Notes: generated by a model not told the origin, from the letters alone. Counted from the stretch's first letter, positions 1-8,625 are shown. The stretch is DNA of 64,000 nt from G963665185 sp049723905 (GCF_049723905.1 NZ_JBJKFD010000001.1:744001-808000); one strand, 5' to 3'. Translations and numbers: made by a program.

Positions 1-976
1 GCCACTCCATTATCCGGGTATCAATGGGAGTGACTTCTGCTGCTTTGGAATCGATACTGTTGACGAGGTCGTCAATCAGGTCCACGGCGGACAACGCAAG
101 GTCGATCAGGGAGTTGGAAACTTCCATTTCATCCTTGCGTACTTTATTGAGCAGAGTTTCAGCCTCGTGCGTCAACGAGTTGAGTTCTTTATATCCGATG
201 ATACCACTGTTGCCCTTTAGGTTATGGAAAAAACGAAAGATGTCGTTAACCAATTCCTTGTTGACGACAGGATCTTTTTCCAAATCAATCAGCAGTGTTC
301 CCAGACTTTGAACATTCTCATGTGCTTCTTCAAGAAAGTCCGTCAGGTGCTCCTCTCCAAGCACGGAAAGCTTATATGTTTCCGGCTCGAATGGTGGCAA
401 ATCCGGCAAGTCCTCAACGGCAACAGCTTGCTCACCGGGCTCAACAGCATCCCAGTCAATTTCATCTTCAGCCGAATCATCGTCGGGTTCAACAAAATTT
501 TCTTCTGGATTTTCTTCTACAGGGGCAGCTTCTTCAGCAGCAACCTCCGCCACTTCAGGGCCGGAACTTTCCTGAATAGCCTCACCTGCCATGAGCCGGG
601 CAATCTGGTCGATGATGGGGTCAGTATCAACATCGCCTTCGGTTCCATTCTCTTCAAGCGAGTCGATCATGCTGCGCAATGCGTCAGTGGCCGAAAGAAT
701 CACATCCATGATGTCCGTCGTAACCACTATATTCCCATTACGGAGTTCATCAAGGATGTTCTCCGCTTTATGGGCAAGCCCATTGATCTTGTTCAGTCCC
801 AAAAATCCAGATGCACCTTTCAGCGAATGCATGGGCCTGAACACATCGTTTAAGAGCGACAGATTGTCCGGGGCCTTTTCCAGCTCCAGAAGGGTCGGCT
901 CAATCGTCTCCAAATGTTCTTTGGCTTCGACTATAAAGTCTGCAAAGATTTCAGGATCCATAAAATCCTGGTTCAT
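1..976 (-). CDS. cheA: Chemotaxis histidine kinase CheA, N-terminal part (runs off the left edge)
   Basis: Only the first ~325 residues are present. Translating the minus strand from the ATG at 976-974 gives two histidine-phosphotransfer (Hpt) domains. The first has the motif FRPMHSLKGASGFLG with the phospho-accepting His near residue 50. The second has FRFFHNLKGNSGIIG with its His near residue 251. A long acidic linker rich in Glu, Ala and Pro (about 130-195) separates them. Tandem Hpt domains are less usual than the single Hpt of enteric CheA. The kinase and CheW-like domains would lie beyond the window. The protein should phosphorylate CheY (1056-1424) and CheB (6172-7260) when receptors signal. 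It is the last visible gene of the chemotaxis operon, 79 bases after cheY. Confidence 0.9.
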   Translation of the reverse strand, partial: MNQDFMDPEIFADFIVEAKEHLETIEPTLLELEKAPDNLSLLNDVFRPMHSLKGASGFLGLNKINGLAHKAENILDELRNGNIVVTTDIMDVILSATDALRSMIDSLEENGTEGDVDTDPIIDQIARLMAGEAIQESSGPEVAEVAAEEAAPVEENPEENFVEPDDDSAEDEIDWDAVEPGEQAVAVEDLPDLPPFEPETYKLSVLGEEHLTDFLEEAHENVQSLGTLLIDLEKDPVVNKELVNDIFRFFHNLKGNSGIIGYKELNSLTHEAETLLNKVRKDEMEVSNSLIDLALSAVDLIDDLVNSIDSKAAEVTPIDTRIMEW

Positions 977-1055
977 CTATCAACTCCGAGGCTTGTACTG
1001 ACTCGACGCTTAAGCAGACATACCGCCAGGCGACGCGTTAGCGTGTGCTTTCAGA

Positions 1056-1424
1056 TTAACCCAACAGCATTTTGACGTTTTTAACCATCTTTTCAGGTTG
1101 GGCCGGTTTAACCATATACAGATTTGCTCCAAGACCGAGACCCGTCTGAATGTCTTTTTCCTGGCCTTCTGTTGAAAGCACTATAATGGGAATGTCCTTG
1201 TAGGCATCTTGGTCTCGAACGGATTTGATGAAGGTAAATCCATCCATGCGGGGCATATTGACGTCCGAAATGATGAGGTCAATAGACTCGCTCGCGTAAA
1301 GTTTTTCGAGTCCATCCAGGCCATCTTCAGCAGTCGTCACCTTAAAGCCTTCTTTCTTCATAATAAAGGCCACAAGGTTTCGTACTGTTTTGGAATCATC
1401 AACTATGAGGATATTTTTTGACAT
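1056..1424 (-). CDS. cheY: Single-domain response regulator CheY
   Basis: This 122-residue protein is a lone receiver domain. The acidic pair is D9/D10, the phospho-acceptor is D54 in ISDVNMP, the switch Thr is T85 in VLSTEG, and the conserved Lys is K106 in VKPAQ. There is no output domain, so it fits the CheY class that binds FliM at the flagellar motor or acts as a phosphate sink. It sits between the cheW-like gene (12 bases upstream) and cheA in the same operon. The ATG start at 1424 follows a GGAGGAAGC ribosome-binding sequence. A separate fliM (15894-16874) and cheZ (25629-26369) in the window supply its likely target and phosphatase. Confidence 0.93.
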   Translation of the reverse strand: MSKNILIVDDSKTVRNLVAFIMKKEGFKVTTAEDGLDGLEKLYASESIDLIISDVNMPRMDGFTFIKSVRDQDAYKDIPIIVLSTEGQEKDIQTGLGLGANLYMVKPAQPEKMVKNVKMLLG

Positions 1425-1436
1425 GCTTCCTCCGCA

Positions 1437-2108
1437 TTATCTGGAAAGAATGCTTGTTACCAAACGTTCTACGGATATAATATTCACCAGCTTTTCGCCC
1501 GATTTCATCAGACCGGAAAGAAAGCTGGCGTTTATTCCCACGCTGGCTTCAATGCTCCACTCTATCTGCTCCTGCAAAGCCCGGTACATGGTTACGATTG
1601 CCGTAACCATAAGACCAATCTGCAGCCCTTTGAATCTACATACAATTATAAAGCGGTCATCCTGGACATCTCCTGTCGCCATAATGCTCCGCATAGACAC
1701 CAAAGGAGTTACTCGACCGCGCAGATTGATGACCCCTTCCACATACAGTGGTGCTTTGGGAAGACGGGTCGGAGGCACATACTTAATGACTTCCTGAATG
1801 GCCTTGATAGGCAGGGCATACTCCTGCTCTCCAACCATAAAGCTAACCAGCTGCAACTCGGGATCTGTTCTGAGGCGGGCTTCAAGCTCATCATCTTCTC
1901 CGCCTCCTGAATCACCACGCGGTCCAAAGCCTGCCACCGCATCTTCACCACGAGGGTCATGCCGGGGGATACGTGCCAGTGCTTCTTTATTTTCAAGGCC
2001 CAAATATTTTTCAATAAAAGCCTTTTCCGCATCTGTAAAACTTCCTCCATGGACTGCAGCACCAGGGAGTTCCACTTTTTCCTGGAAATATTCTTCAGGT
2101 GTCTTCAT
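1437..2108 (-). CDS. CheW-like coupling protein with an N-terminal extension (ParP-like candidate)
   Basis: The C-terminal ~145 residues are a CheW domain: LVSFMVGEQEYALPIKAIQE, then GVINLRGRVTPLVSM, then a VNIISVERL end. About 75 residues precede it, including an acidic, glycine-rich linker, whereas ordinary CheW has almost no extension. I place the start at the ATG at 2108, not the longer frame from 2159. That ATG overlaps the parA stop as ATGA and has an AAGGAAAT ribosome-binding sequence upstream. Product about 223 residues. Next to a ParA-like ATPase, a CheW-domain protein with extra sequence recalls ParP, which links ParC to chemoreceptor arrays in Vibrio. That role is inference; a plain coupling role is the alternative. 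Confidence 0.85.
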   Translation of the reverse strand: MKTPEEYFQEKVELPGAAVHGGSFTDAEKAFIEKYLGLENKEALARIPRHDPRGEDAVAGFGPRGDSGGGEDDELEARLRTDPELQLVSFMVGEQEYALPIKAIQEVIKYVPPTRLPKAPLYVEGVINLRGRVTPLVSMRSIMATGDVQDDRFIIVCRFKGLQIGLMVTAIVTMYRALQEQIEWSIEASVGINASFLSGLMKSGEKLVNIISVERLVTSILSR

Positions 2109-2875
2109 TGGTTCATTATTTCCTTTGCCAGCAGCATATATTCCATTGCCCCACGACAATTGGGGTCGACGTCATAAATAACCTTCCCCCTGGCGCTGGC
2201 TTCCCGAAATTTCGTATCCATATTGATAATGGTGCTGAATATTTTCCCCCTGAATTTACGGCGTAGCATATTCAAAACACGCCGGCAGGCTCCAGCTCTT
2301 CTATCGTACATGGTCGCCAATGCCTTAAATTTTACAGGCTCGGGCATAACGCGATTAATCATTTTAATCGTATCAAAGATCAGACGAACTCCATGTAATG
2401 CCAAAAAATCGGTTTGCACAGGGATGATAAGCAAATCGCAGGCCACAAGAGCGTTTACAAGCAAAACTCCTACGTGTGGCGGACAGTCCAAAATAATAAA
2501 GTCATAGTCGTCTTTTACGGTTTCCAACGCATCTTTAAGGATCATTCCTTTACGGGGGCGGTCCTTTGTGTCCACTTCAAGCTCTGAAAGACGTATGTTC
2601 CCTGGAACAAAATCCATCCCCGATGCTTGTTCTCTTAGGATGATACGTTTCCAGAGTTCTGCATCACCCTTTTCTGCGTTAAAAAGATCGTATGCCGTAT
2701 GCTTAAGATCCTCTGGAAAAAAAGCCATATGGATCGAAGCATTAGCATGCGGGTCAAGATCCATGATCAAAACCCGCCGAGATAATCGGGTTAGAGCTGC
2801 CCCCAAAGACAACGCCGTGGTGGTTTTGCCCACACCGCCTTTCTGGTTGCCAACTGCTAATATTTTTGCCGACAA
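2105..2875 (-). CDS. ParA/Soj-family ATPase of the chemotaxis operon (ParC-like)
   Basis: This 256-residue protein has the deviant Walker A motif KGGVGKTT near residues 11-18 with the signature Lys, a Walker A' DLDPHANAS, and a Walker B FIILDCPPHVG. These place it in the ParA/MinD group of P-loop ATPases. No parB or parS-like gene is nearby. Its neighbours are all chemotaxis genes, so a role in positioning chemoreceptor arrays, as for ParC and PpfA, is likelier than DNA partition. The start codon is TTG at 2875, preceded by GAGG; there is no ATG in a better position. The 3' end overlaps the cheW-like gene by four bases. Confidence 0.88.
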   Translation of the reverse strand: MSAKILAVGNQKGGVGKTTTALSLGAALTRLSRRVLIMDLDPHANASIHMAFFPEDLKHTAYDLFNAEKGDAELWKRIILREQASGMDFVPGNIRLSELEVDTKDRPRKGMILKDALETVKDDYDFIILDCPPHVGVLLVNALVACDLLIIPVQTDFLALHGVRLIFDTIKMINRVMPEPVKFKALATMYDRRAGACRRVLNMLRRKFRGKIFSTIINMDTKFREASARGKVIYDVDPNCRGAMEYMLLAKEIMNQ

Positions 2876-2905
2876 ACGAACCTCGCTTCGAAACAGATCC
2901 CTGCC

Positions 2906-3310
2906 TTATTCTGCTTCTTGACTGTATTTTCGGATCAGATTTTCTAGAGCGCGCCAGTCATCTTCGTCAACATCGAGAAAACGCAATCCGGCATAACAGG
3001 TTCCATCGGCATCTTTTTCCGCCCACATGACTTCGGAAATAGCTTGCATGTATTGTCCTACGTCACTTTCAAAGACTTTAAGATAACCGGGATGGAACTT
3101 ACCGAATCGGGGCAGGAAGATTTTTAAAACTACCTTGCTTTCGGGTTCAAGAAGTTGTTCCGTTTTTATTCGTACACCACCCACACTAATGTCCGCACAG
3201 CAGACTTCATTCTTGGGCTGTTTTCCCAAAGGAAACTCGAATGCACTGTATTCAACAGTAAATTCTTTGGGAAGGCGTTCATACTCTCTACGGTTGTCGC
3301 TGTCTCCCAT
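2906..3310 (-). CDS. PilZ-domain protein, predicted c-di-GMP receptor
   Basis: The 134-residue product opens with NRREYERL and later has CCADISVGGVRI. These are the RxxxR and (D/N)xSxxG motifs of PilZ domains that bind cyclic di-GMP. The remaining sequence is the PilZ beta-barrel, followed by FLDVDEDDWRALENLI. There is no other domain. The gene lies three bases after cheR, with the RBS inside the end of cheR, so the two are translated together. In this operon it probably links c-di-GMP level to chemotaxis or motor control. A second PilZ gene is at 24946-25479. Confidence 0.85.
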   Translation of the reverse strand: MGDSDNRREYERLPKEFTVEYSAFEFPLGKQPKNEVCCADISVGGVRIKTEQLLEPESKVVLKIFLPRFGKFHPGYLKVFESDVGQYMQAISEVMWAEKDADGTCYAGLRFLDVDEDDWRALENLIRKYSQEAE

Positions 3311-3313
3311 CGC

Positions 3314-4189
3314 TCACCCCTCTTTGTTGTAGACGATGGCACCGGGATGGTGGATGGGCTTGAACGCCCTCGAAATATTATGCAGTGACTCCGAGTGTCC
3401 AATAAGGAGAAACCCTCCGGGAAGCAGATTGTCGTAAAAAGATCCGATTACCTGCTTCTTCACGGCATCGTCAAAGTAGATGATAACATTACGGCAGAAC
3501 ACAATTTGAGAACGTTCAACACGCTTCAACTGGACTTTATCATTAAGGTTGATCTGACCAAAGCTTACGAGCCTTTTTACTTCAGGGATAACCTTGAATT
3601 TGCCACCGTCCTCTTCGAAATACTTGCGGACAATTTCTTTGGGTGTTGTTCGCAAGGCGTAATCTGTATAAATACCGCGCCGGGCGGACATGAGAACCGC
3701 TTCTGAAAGGTCATTGGCAGTAATTTTTATATTCCACTGAGAAATGTCCTTCCCCAACACCTCGTGCAGGATAATCCCCAAGGTGTAGGGCTCCTCGCCG
3801 GTGGAACACCCTGCCGACCAAATACGAAGACTTTTGGTGCGCTTGGCTTTTTGCGCATCAAGCACTGTTTTAAGTACTTTGTCCTGAAAGACCTTCAACT
3901 GCGGAGGATTTCTGTAAAAGCTCGTCTCGTTGGTCGTAACCGCTTCGAAAAGTCTGTTCAATTCCTGCTGTTTTCGCGGATCATACTGCAAATAATAAAA
4001 GTACTCTCCGTAGTCTTTCAGATTGAGTTTTTTGATTCTATTGGCCAGCCTGTTTTCCAAAAGATACTTCCGGTTGTCGGCAATATAGATACCGCTCCGG
4101 TCATATATAAAGTCCCTAAGCTGCGTGAATTCCTCATTGGAAATTTTCAGCTCCTTTCCGAGTATTCCCGACTTGGAAAAAAGAGACAT
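3314..4189 (-). CDS. cheR: Chemoreceptor methyltransferase CheR
   Basis: The 291-residue protein has the all-alpha N-terminal CheR domain, then a SAM-dependent methyltransferase domain. The latter contains TNETSFYRNPPQL, the glycine-rich SAM site IWSAGCSTGEEPYTLG, and FCRNVIIYFDD. CheR methylates glutamates of chemoreceptors from S-adenosylmethionine and opposes CheB, whose gene starts the operon. The ATG directly follows the stop of the HEAT-repeat gene without a spacer, and a GAGG ribosome-binding sequence lies within that upstream gene. No C-terminal pentapeptide-binding or TPR extension is present. Confidence 0.95.
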   Translation of the reverse strand: MSLFSKSGILGKELKISNEEFTQLRDFIYDRSGIYIADNRKYLLENRLANRIKKLNLKDYGEYFYYLQYDPRKQQELNRLFEAVTTNETSFYRNPPQLKVFQDKVLKTVLDAQKAKRTKSLRIWSAGCSTGEEPYTLGIILHEVLGKDISQWNIKITANDLSEAVLMSARRGIYTDYALRTTPKEIVRKYFEEDGGKFKVIPEVKRLVSFGQINLNDKVQLKRVERSQIVFCRNVIIYFDDAVKKQVIGSFYDNLLPGGFLLIGHSESLHNISRAFKPIHHPGAIVYNKEG

Positions 4190-6118
4190 CTATTCATCCT
4201 CGCCCTGGGACTGAATCTTTTGCACAGCTTCTTCAGCCGCTGCCATCAATTCCGGTTCGTCTCCGCCCGAAACCTCGAGCAAGGCCCTGAATGCAGCCTG
4301 CCCCCCTATCTCACCAAGACTTTCAATCACTTTTAACACGATCAGTTTATTGTCCGAATCCAGCAGTTGGATCAATTTAGGAGTTGCCTGCCGCTCTTGG
4401 CGGGACGCCAACGCTTCCATGGCCCGGATTCGGACCCAATCATCGTCGTCATCCAACGCCTGCAGCAGGTAAGGTATAGTCTTGGGCTCATCACTTTGTC
4501 CCAGTAACTCAACAACCGTCAGGCGTACGTCACTATTTTCATCGTACAGCCTGCGTACAATCATCTCGAGGCAGTCATCACCAAATCCGCAAATCTGAGC
4601 CATGGACTCAAGGGCCACCTTTCGGATATCCGGAACTTCATCTTCCAGAGCATTTTTCAATACCTCCTTCTGATGGGCGAGGTTGAGCTTGCCAACAGCA
4701 TACACCCCCATCAACCGATGCAACGGATCATCACTGGAGACAAGTTCCATGAATCGTTCCGGCATACCTTCTGAGCCAAGCTCAATGCAGGCTTCCAAAG
4801 CGACTTCCTTAACGTCATTCCATGGATGGTCGAGAAAAGAGAAGAGAAGTTCCTCGGCTGGCACATACTGAACTTTTTGCCCAAGAAAATACAAAGAATT
4901 TTTAATAACGGTCCCGTCTTCATGCGTCTTTAAAACATCCATAAAAAAGGGAGCAGCTTCTTCGCCTGCCGTTTTCACCAAAGCCTGAACGATCTCCCGC
5001 TGCAGGTCCCGGTTTTTGTCTCTGAAAGCATCGATGAGGATATTCGTCACTTCCGGCGAAGGGATGCGTGAGAGTACGGCAACGGCCACTTGCGCGCGCT
5101 CAGAAGATTGATTTTGCATTGCATGGGAAACCAGAGACTTGGTCAGCCCGATGCACGCCAGTGAATCGATAGCTGCCTCGATTCGTTCGGATTCGCGGTC
5201 CACATCCATTGTGGCGGCCAAACGAACAACATCGTTAGACGCGTCGTCGCCGCCAACATAAGCTAAACCACGAATGACATCGTCCTGTATGGCCTTATCT
5301 TCATCTTTAAGTGCAACACGAAGATACTGCCGGAAGTTCTCCCGCTCTCCTTCGGAAAGCAGAGTAAGAGATTTCCCTCCCAGAATTTTTACAATGGCCT
5401 GAACAATTTTGTTCCGCAGAGCAGTAGGACTTTTCTCCAACCGCCGTAACAACATGGTCACGGCCTTGATATTTCCAATCTCCCCAAGAGCTTCCACAAT
5501 CATGGAAGCCACAAGGTCGGAACAGGTATCCAGCCGTTTGACCATTGCAGCGACACTAGAGTCCGCACCTATTTTGGAAAGAGCTTCAATAACAGCGAAA
5601 AGGACCCATTCGTCATCATCAAGAGATTTATCCAGGCACTTGGCAGCTTCCGGCATAGCCAAGTTTCCAAGGCTGACGGCCGCCTGATAACGTACGTTGA
5701 CTTCTGGGTCCTTAAGCAGGCTTTCGCACAATGGAGCAACCGCTAAGACATTGTCTGTCGACCCCAAAATATCCGAAGCGAAAATCCGAAGGTCCGGATC
5801 TGCGTTGTGCAACAAGTTGATCAAGGTGGAGAAATCCTGGTTTCCGACCTGGCGCAATATGTCCATGGCCAAGTTACGCACCGGAGCGTCTTCTGACTCG
5901 AGAAGCGGAACCATGTTCTGCACGGTCTCTTTGCCCCCGATATCACGCAGGGCAGTGTCCGCAGCCTCCTGTACGCCCAGGTTACCGCTCTGCAGCAGGC
6001 CGACCAGCAGCGGGATTGCGTCCTGATCTTTGGTTTCCCCAGCCTTGAACGCAGCTTCCCGAAGGACTTCCGGCTCGTCGCTACGCAACAATTCCAGAAT
6101 TTCTTTTGATTCCGGCAT
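4190..6118 (-). CDS. Large HEAT-repeat protein of the chemotaxis operon
   Basis: The product is about 642 residues and is built almost entirely of ~31-residue helical HEAT/PBS-lyase-type repeats, roughly twenty of them. Units such as AIPLLVGLLQSGNLGVQEAA and TIPYLLQALDDDDDWVRIRA recur to the end. No signal peptide, membrane segment or catalytic motif is visible, so it looks like a cytoplasmic scaffold. I start it at the ATG at 6118 (MPESKEIL), which has GAGGAA nine bases upstream, instead of the longer frame at 6163. It lies between cheB and cheR, so it probably binds a chemotaxis protein. The partner cannot be read from sequence. Confidence 0.85.
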   Translation of the reverse strand: MPESKEILELLRSDEPEVLREAAFKAGETKDQDAIPLLVGLLQSGNLGVQEAADTALRDIGGKETVQNMVPLLESEDAPVRNLAMDILRQVGNQDFSTLINLLHNADPDLRIFASDILGSTDNVLAVAPLCESLLKDPEVNVRYQAAVSLGNLAMPEAAKCLDKSLDDDEWVLFAVIEALSKIGADSSVAAMVKRLDTCSDLVASMIVEALGEIGNIKAVTMLLRRLEKSPTALRNKIVQAIVKILGGKSLTLLSEGERENFRQYLRVALKDEDKAIQDDVIRGLAYVGGDDASNDVVRLAATMDVDRESERIEAAIDSLACIGLTKSLVSHAMQNQSSERAQVAVAVLSRIPSPEVTNILIDAFRDKNRDLQREIVQALVKTAGEEAAPFFMDVLKTHEDGTVIKNSLYFLGQKVQYVPAEELLFSFLDHPWNDVKEVALEACIELGSEGMPERFMELVSSDDPLHRLMGVYAVGKLNLAHQKEVLKNALEDEVPDIRKVALESMAQICGFGDDCLEMIVRRLYDENSDVRLTVVELLGQSDEPKTIPYLLQALDDDDDWVRIRAMEALASRQERQATPKLIQLLDSDNKLIVLKVIESLGEIGGQAAFRALLEVSGGDEPELMAAAEEAVQKIQSQGEDE

Positions 6119-6171
6119 ATTCGCTTTCCTCGTTCCCCAACTTGTCAAAAAGGACCGGATCATGTCCCGAC

Positions 6172-7260
6172 TTATTTGTAAAGCCCCTCAACAATGGCAC
6201 CGGCCACATCATCTATATCCACTATTTCGTCAGCTAAATCTGCATCAACAACTGCCTTGGGCATGCCATAGACAACGCAAGATTGCTCATTTTGCGCAAT
6301 GATTCTACCGCCCTTTTGTTTCAATTCGGCGATACCTTCCTTGCCGTCACTGCCCATGCCGGTGAGGATGACTCCCAACCCGCGCTTGCCGACACCTTTG
6401 GCAACCGAAGAAATAAGCACATTGGCTGAAGGCTTGTACAAAGCTTCTTCAGGGTGCGGGGTTACCCGCAATTCGATACGGCTGACCTTCTGGTCGATCA
6501 TTAAGTGCTTGCCACCAGGGGCTACATAAGCGGTCCCAGGCATCAGTCGTTCACCATCTTCGGCTTCTTTCACATGTATTTTGCATACACCATCAAGGCG
6601 CTTGGCAAAAGGCCCGGTAAAAGCCGGAGGCATATGTTGTGCTATGACGATGCTCGCCGGAAAAGCGGCGGGCAGGCGTGAAAGCACATTCTGAACGGCA
6701 GGCGGACCGCCCGTGGAAACGCCAATGGCCACAACATCGCGCACCTGAGTCCCAGAGGGCGTCATAAGTTCACGACGAATGGAAGTTGGGTCAGATTTCT
6801 TCTGTGCAGAAGCGGCAGCGCGAACTTTTGCCCTAAATGCCTGAGTCCTGGGGATGAACTTACGGGTACCGATGTATTTGACCTTTTCCCGCAGATCTTC
6901 CTCAATTTTAACAATATCCAGAGAAACCTTGGACAATTGTTTAGGAATAAAATCCACGGCCCCGAGTTCCATTGCTTTGAGGGTGGATTCTGCCCCTTCT
7001 GTGGTCAAAGAAGAAACCATCAGTACAGGACGAGGCATATCCGCCATGATGTGCTTCAGAGCGGTGAGCCCGTCCATGATTGGCATTTCAATGTCCAAAG
7101 TCACAACATCAGGCTGAAACTGTTTTATTTTTTCGAGTCCTTCCTGGCCGTTGCGAGCCGAAGCAACCACAGTGATAGCAGGATCTTTCTCCAGCATGGT
7201 GCCTATGGCCTTGCGCATAAAGGCGGAATCGTCGATGACAACGACTTTGATTACGCTCAC
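6172..7260 (-). CDS. cheB: Chemoreceptor methylesterase CheB
   Basis: The 362-residue protein has an N-terminal receiver domain (D10/D11, phospho-acceptor D56 in TLDIEMP) and a C-terminal methylesterase domain. The catalytic triad is visible: S182 in GVSTGGPP, H209 in IAQHMPP and D305 in GMGSDG. It removes methyl groups from, and deamidates, chemoreceptor glutamates when phosphorylated by CheA. The start codon is GTG at 7260 with AAGGAG six bases upstream. It is the first gene of the chemotaxis operon, so the operon promoter should lie in the 7261-7794 gap. Confidence 0.95.
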   Translation of the reverse strand: MSVIKVVVIDDSAFMRKAIGTMLEKDPAITVVASARNGQEGLEKIKQFQPDVVTLDIEMPIMDGLTALKHIMADMPRPVLMVSSLTTEGAESTLKAMELGAVDFIPKQLSKVSLDIVKIEEDLREKVKYIGTRKFIPRTQAFRAKVRAAASAQKKSDPTSIRRELMTPSGTQVRDVVAIGVSTGGPPAVQNVLSRLPAAFPASIVIAQHMPPAFTGPFAKRLDGVCKIHVKEAEDGERLMPGTAYVAPGGKHLMIDQKVSRIELRVTPHPEEALYKPSANVLISSVAKGVGKRGLGVILTGMGSDGKEGIAELKQKGGRIIAQNEQSCVVYGMPKAVVDADLADEIVDIDDVAGAIVEGLYK

Positions 7261-7324
7261 TCCATTCTCCTTGGAAAACCCTTTCGATTATTCGACAAAC
7301 CAGTAATTCGTTTTTTAAGCATGT

Positions 7325-7352
7325 ATAATGCGGATGCCATGGTTTGCATTAT
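7325..7352. promoter_or_regulatory. Inverted repeat upstream of the chemotaxis operon
   Basis: ATAATGC and GCATTAT form matching arms separated by 14 bases, about 65-90 bases upstream of the cheB GTG. Size and position would suit an operator for a dimeric regulator. The function is inferred only from symmetry and position. Confidence 0.3.
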
Positions 7353-7753
7353 GGAGGTTTGACGACGGGGTTAAATTATTTTTTGCACAACGGCAGAAAA
7401 ACAATCCAATTACCTCACGTATTTTATGATCATACACCAACCATGCGCTCCCCTCAAGACACATCCCCAACCCAAAAAAGGAACGACTTGTAACCGACTG
7501 GCCCTTTCTGAACTTGGAGCTCTTAATTTCCTACCGAACACGAAGGAATCTATAAAAAGGAAATTTCTGTTTTCTTTGGGGGGATGGCAGCCAGAGGAAA
7601 ACTGCCTAGATATTAAACTTACCAATGTCCAGAAGTTAGGTAGCCACACACAACTTGACTTAAATACATTATTGGCTTCCAGCAAGAAAAACACTTTATG
7701 ACTCCGCCTACGAAATTTTTTTTACTTAATTTGAAACCTTTTTCAAATTCTCC

Positions 7754-7782
7754 TTGCCAAACCATTACAAATTAATTAGACA
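7754..7782 (+). promoter_or_regulatory. Possible sigma-70 promoter of tRNA-Pro
   Basis: TTGCCA (7754-7759) lies 17 bases before TAGACA (7777-7782), which ends 12 bases upstream of the tRNA 5' end. The -35 element is good but the -10 is weak. Confidence 0.35.
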
Positions 7783-7794
7783 TTCCTTCCTTCA

Positions 7795-7871
7795 CGGGAT
7801 GTGGCTCAGCCTGGTAGAGCGCTGCGTTCGGGACGCAGAAGCCGGAGGTTCAAATCCTCTCATCCCGACCA
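7795..7871 (+). tRNA. tRNA-Pro, anticodon CGG
   Basis: A complete 77-base cloverleaf can be folded. The acceptor stem is CGGGATG paired with CATCCCG. The anticodon stem CTGCG/CGCAG encloses the loop TTCGGGA with anticodon CGG, reading CCG codons. The T arm has GGTTCAAATCC. The 3' CCA is encoded. A rho-independent terminator begins ten bases later, so the tRNA is transcribed alone. A decayed IS3-family transposase lies directly downstream. Confidence 0.97.
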
Positions 7872-7881
7872 GGTAATTCAA

Positions 7882-7912
7882 GGGGTTACGACTAGCGTCG
7901 TAACCCCTTTTT
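7882..7912 (+). terminator. Rho-independent terminator of tRNA-Pro
   Basis: GGGGTTACGAC pairs perfectly with GTCGTAACCCC around a four-base loop and is followed by TTTTT. Confidence 0.9.
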
Positions 7913-7965
7913 CATTGTGAAGCACAAAAAATCTGAAATTTGCTGCGCAATATGCAGATTAAAAG

Positions 7966-8476
7966 CCCAATAAGGTGTTGTGTGCCGATATCACGTATAT
8001 CCCCATGAAACGAAGCTTCTCTACCCGGTGGCGATCATAGATTGGCATAGTCGTGCGGTTCTCTTGTGGCGTTTGTCGAAAACCATGGACACTAATTTTT
8101 TTGTGTTTCCGCTTTGGAGGAAGCCATGAGCAGATATGGCGTACCCGAAATCTTTAATGCGGATCCGGGGCACAGTTCAACAGCTACATCTTTACCAGGA
8201 TGCTTCGTGATGCCGGAGTGCGAATATCCATATACGGACGGCCGCGAGATGGACAATGTGATAACTGAACGTCTTTGGTGTTCGCTAAAATACGAATGCA
8301 TGTAGTTACGGGAATTGGAGGCCGGGATCGATTTGTGGCAAGCTTTGGCGTAATAGTTTGATTTTTTTTTACAACACCCGGCGTCCGCACTTCGCTTTTG
8401 AAGGAAAAAAAACATGGAAATATACAAAGGCATCAGGCCAGCCCCTCCCTGTCCTACCCCAAATCGGACGGCATAA
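7966..8476 (+). pseudogene. Decayed IS3-family transposase (OrfB, integrase core)
   Basis: Reading across several frames recovers an ordered IS3-type OrfB. It runs PNKVLCADITYIPM, then PVAIIDWHSRAVLLWRLS, then EEAMSRYGVPEIFNADPG, then FTRMLRDAGVRIS, then MDNVITERLWCSLKYEC, then LRELEAGIDLWQ and YNTRRPHFAFEG. These are the expected blocks around the three catalytic acidic residues. They are split by at least four frameshifts and by stop codons, so the gene is dead. No orfA or clear terminal repeats remain. It differs in sequence from the intact IS3-family element at 18441-19667 and appears to belong to another subgroup. Only the 3' two thirds of the gene is left. Confidence 0.85.
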
Positions 8477-8625
8477 TCAGTAAGAATGTCCACCTGAGTG
8501 CTGCGGCCAATTAGTCCAAACAGCCGGGCCCACTTCTATGATCTGGCATGGTGAGGGGTAGACTACAGCCTAAAGAAGTATGAAAACACAAAACTCTGGT
8601 GCCCTTAACATGGAGCCGCATAAGA

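Larger units (their letters stand above)
7261..7794. other. Long intergenic region between cheB and tRNA-Pro
   Basis: I see no convincing gene here. The open frames of about 90 codons on both strands lack ribosome-binding sites and show no family resemblance. The region should contain the promoter of the chemotaxis operon (leftward) and of the tRNA (rightward). It contains a perfect 7-base inverted repeat, ATAATGC at 7325-7331 and GCATTAT at 7346-7352. Confidence 0.6.

Noticed and set aside
7426..7701. A 91-codon plus-strand frame and a 94-codon minus-strand frame in the cheB-tRNA gap
   Set aside because: They mirror each other, lack ribosome-binding sites and have no recognisable motifs.
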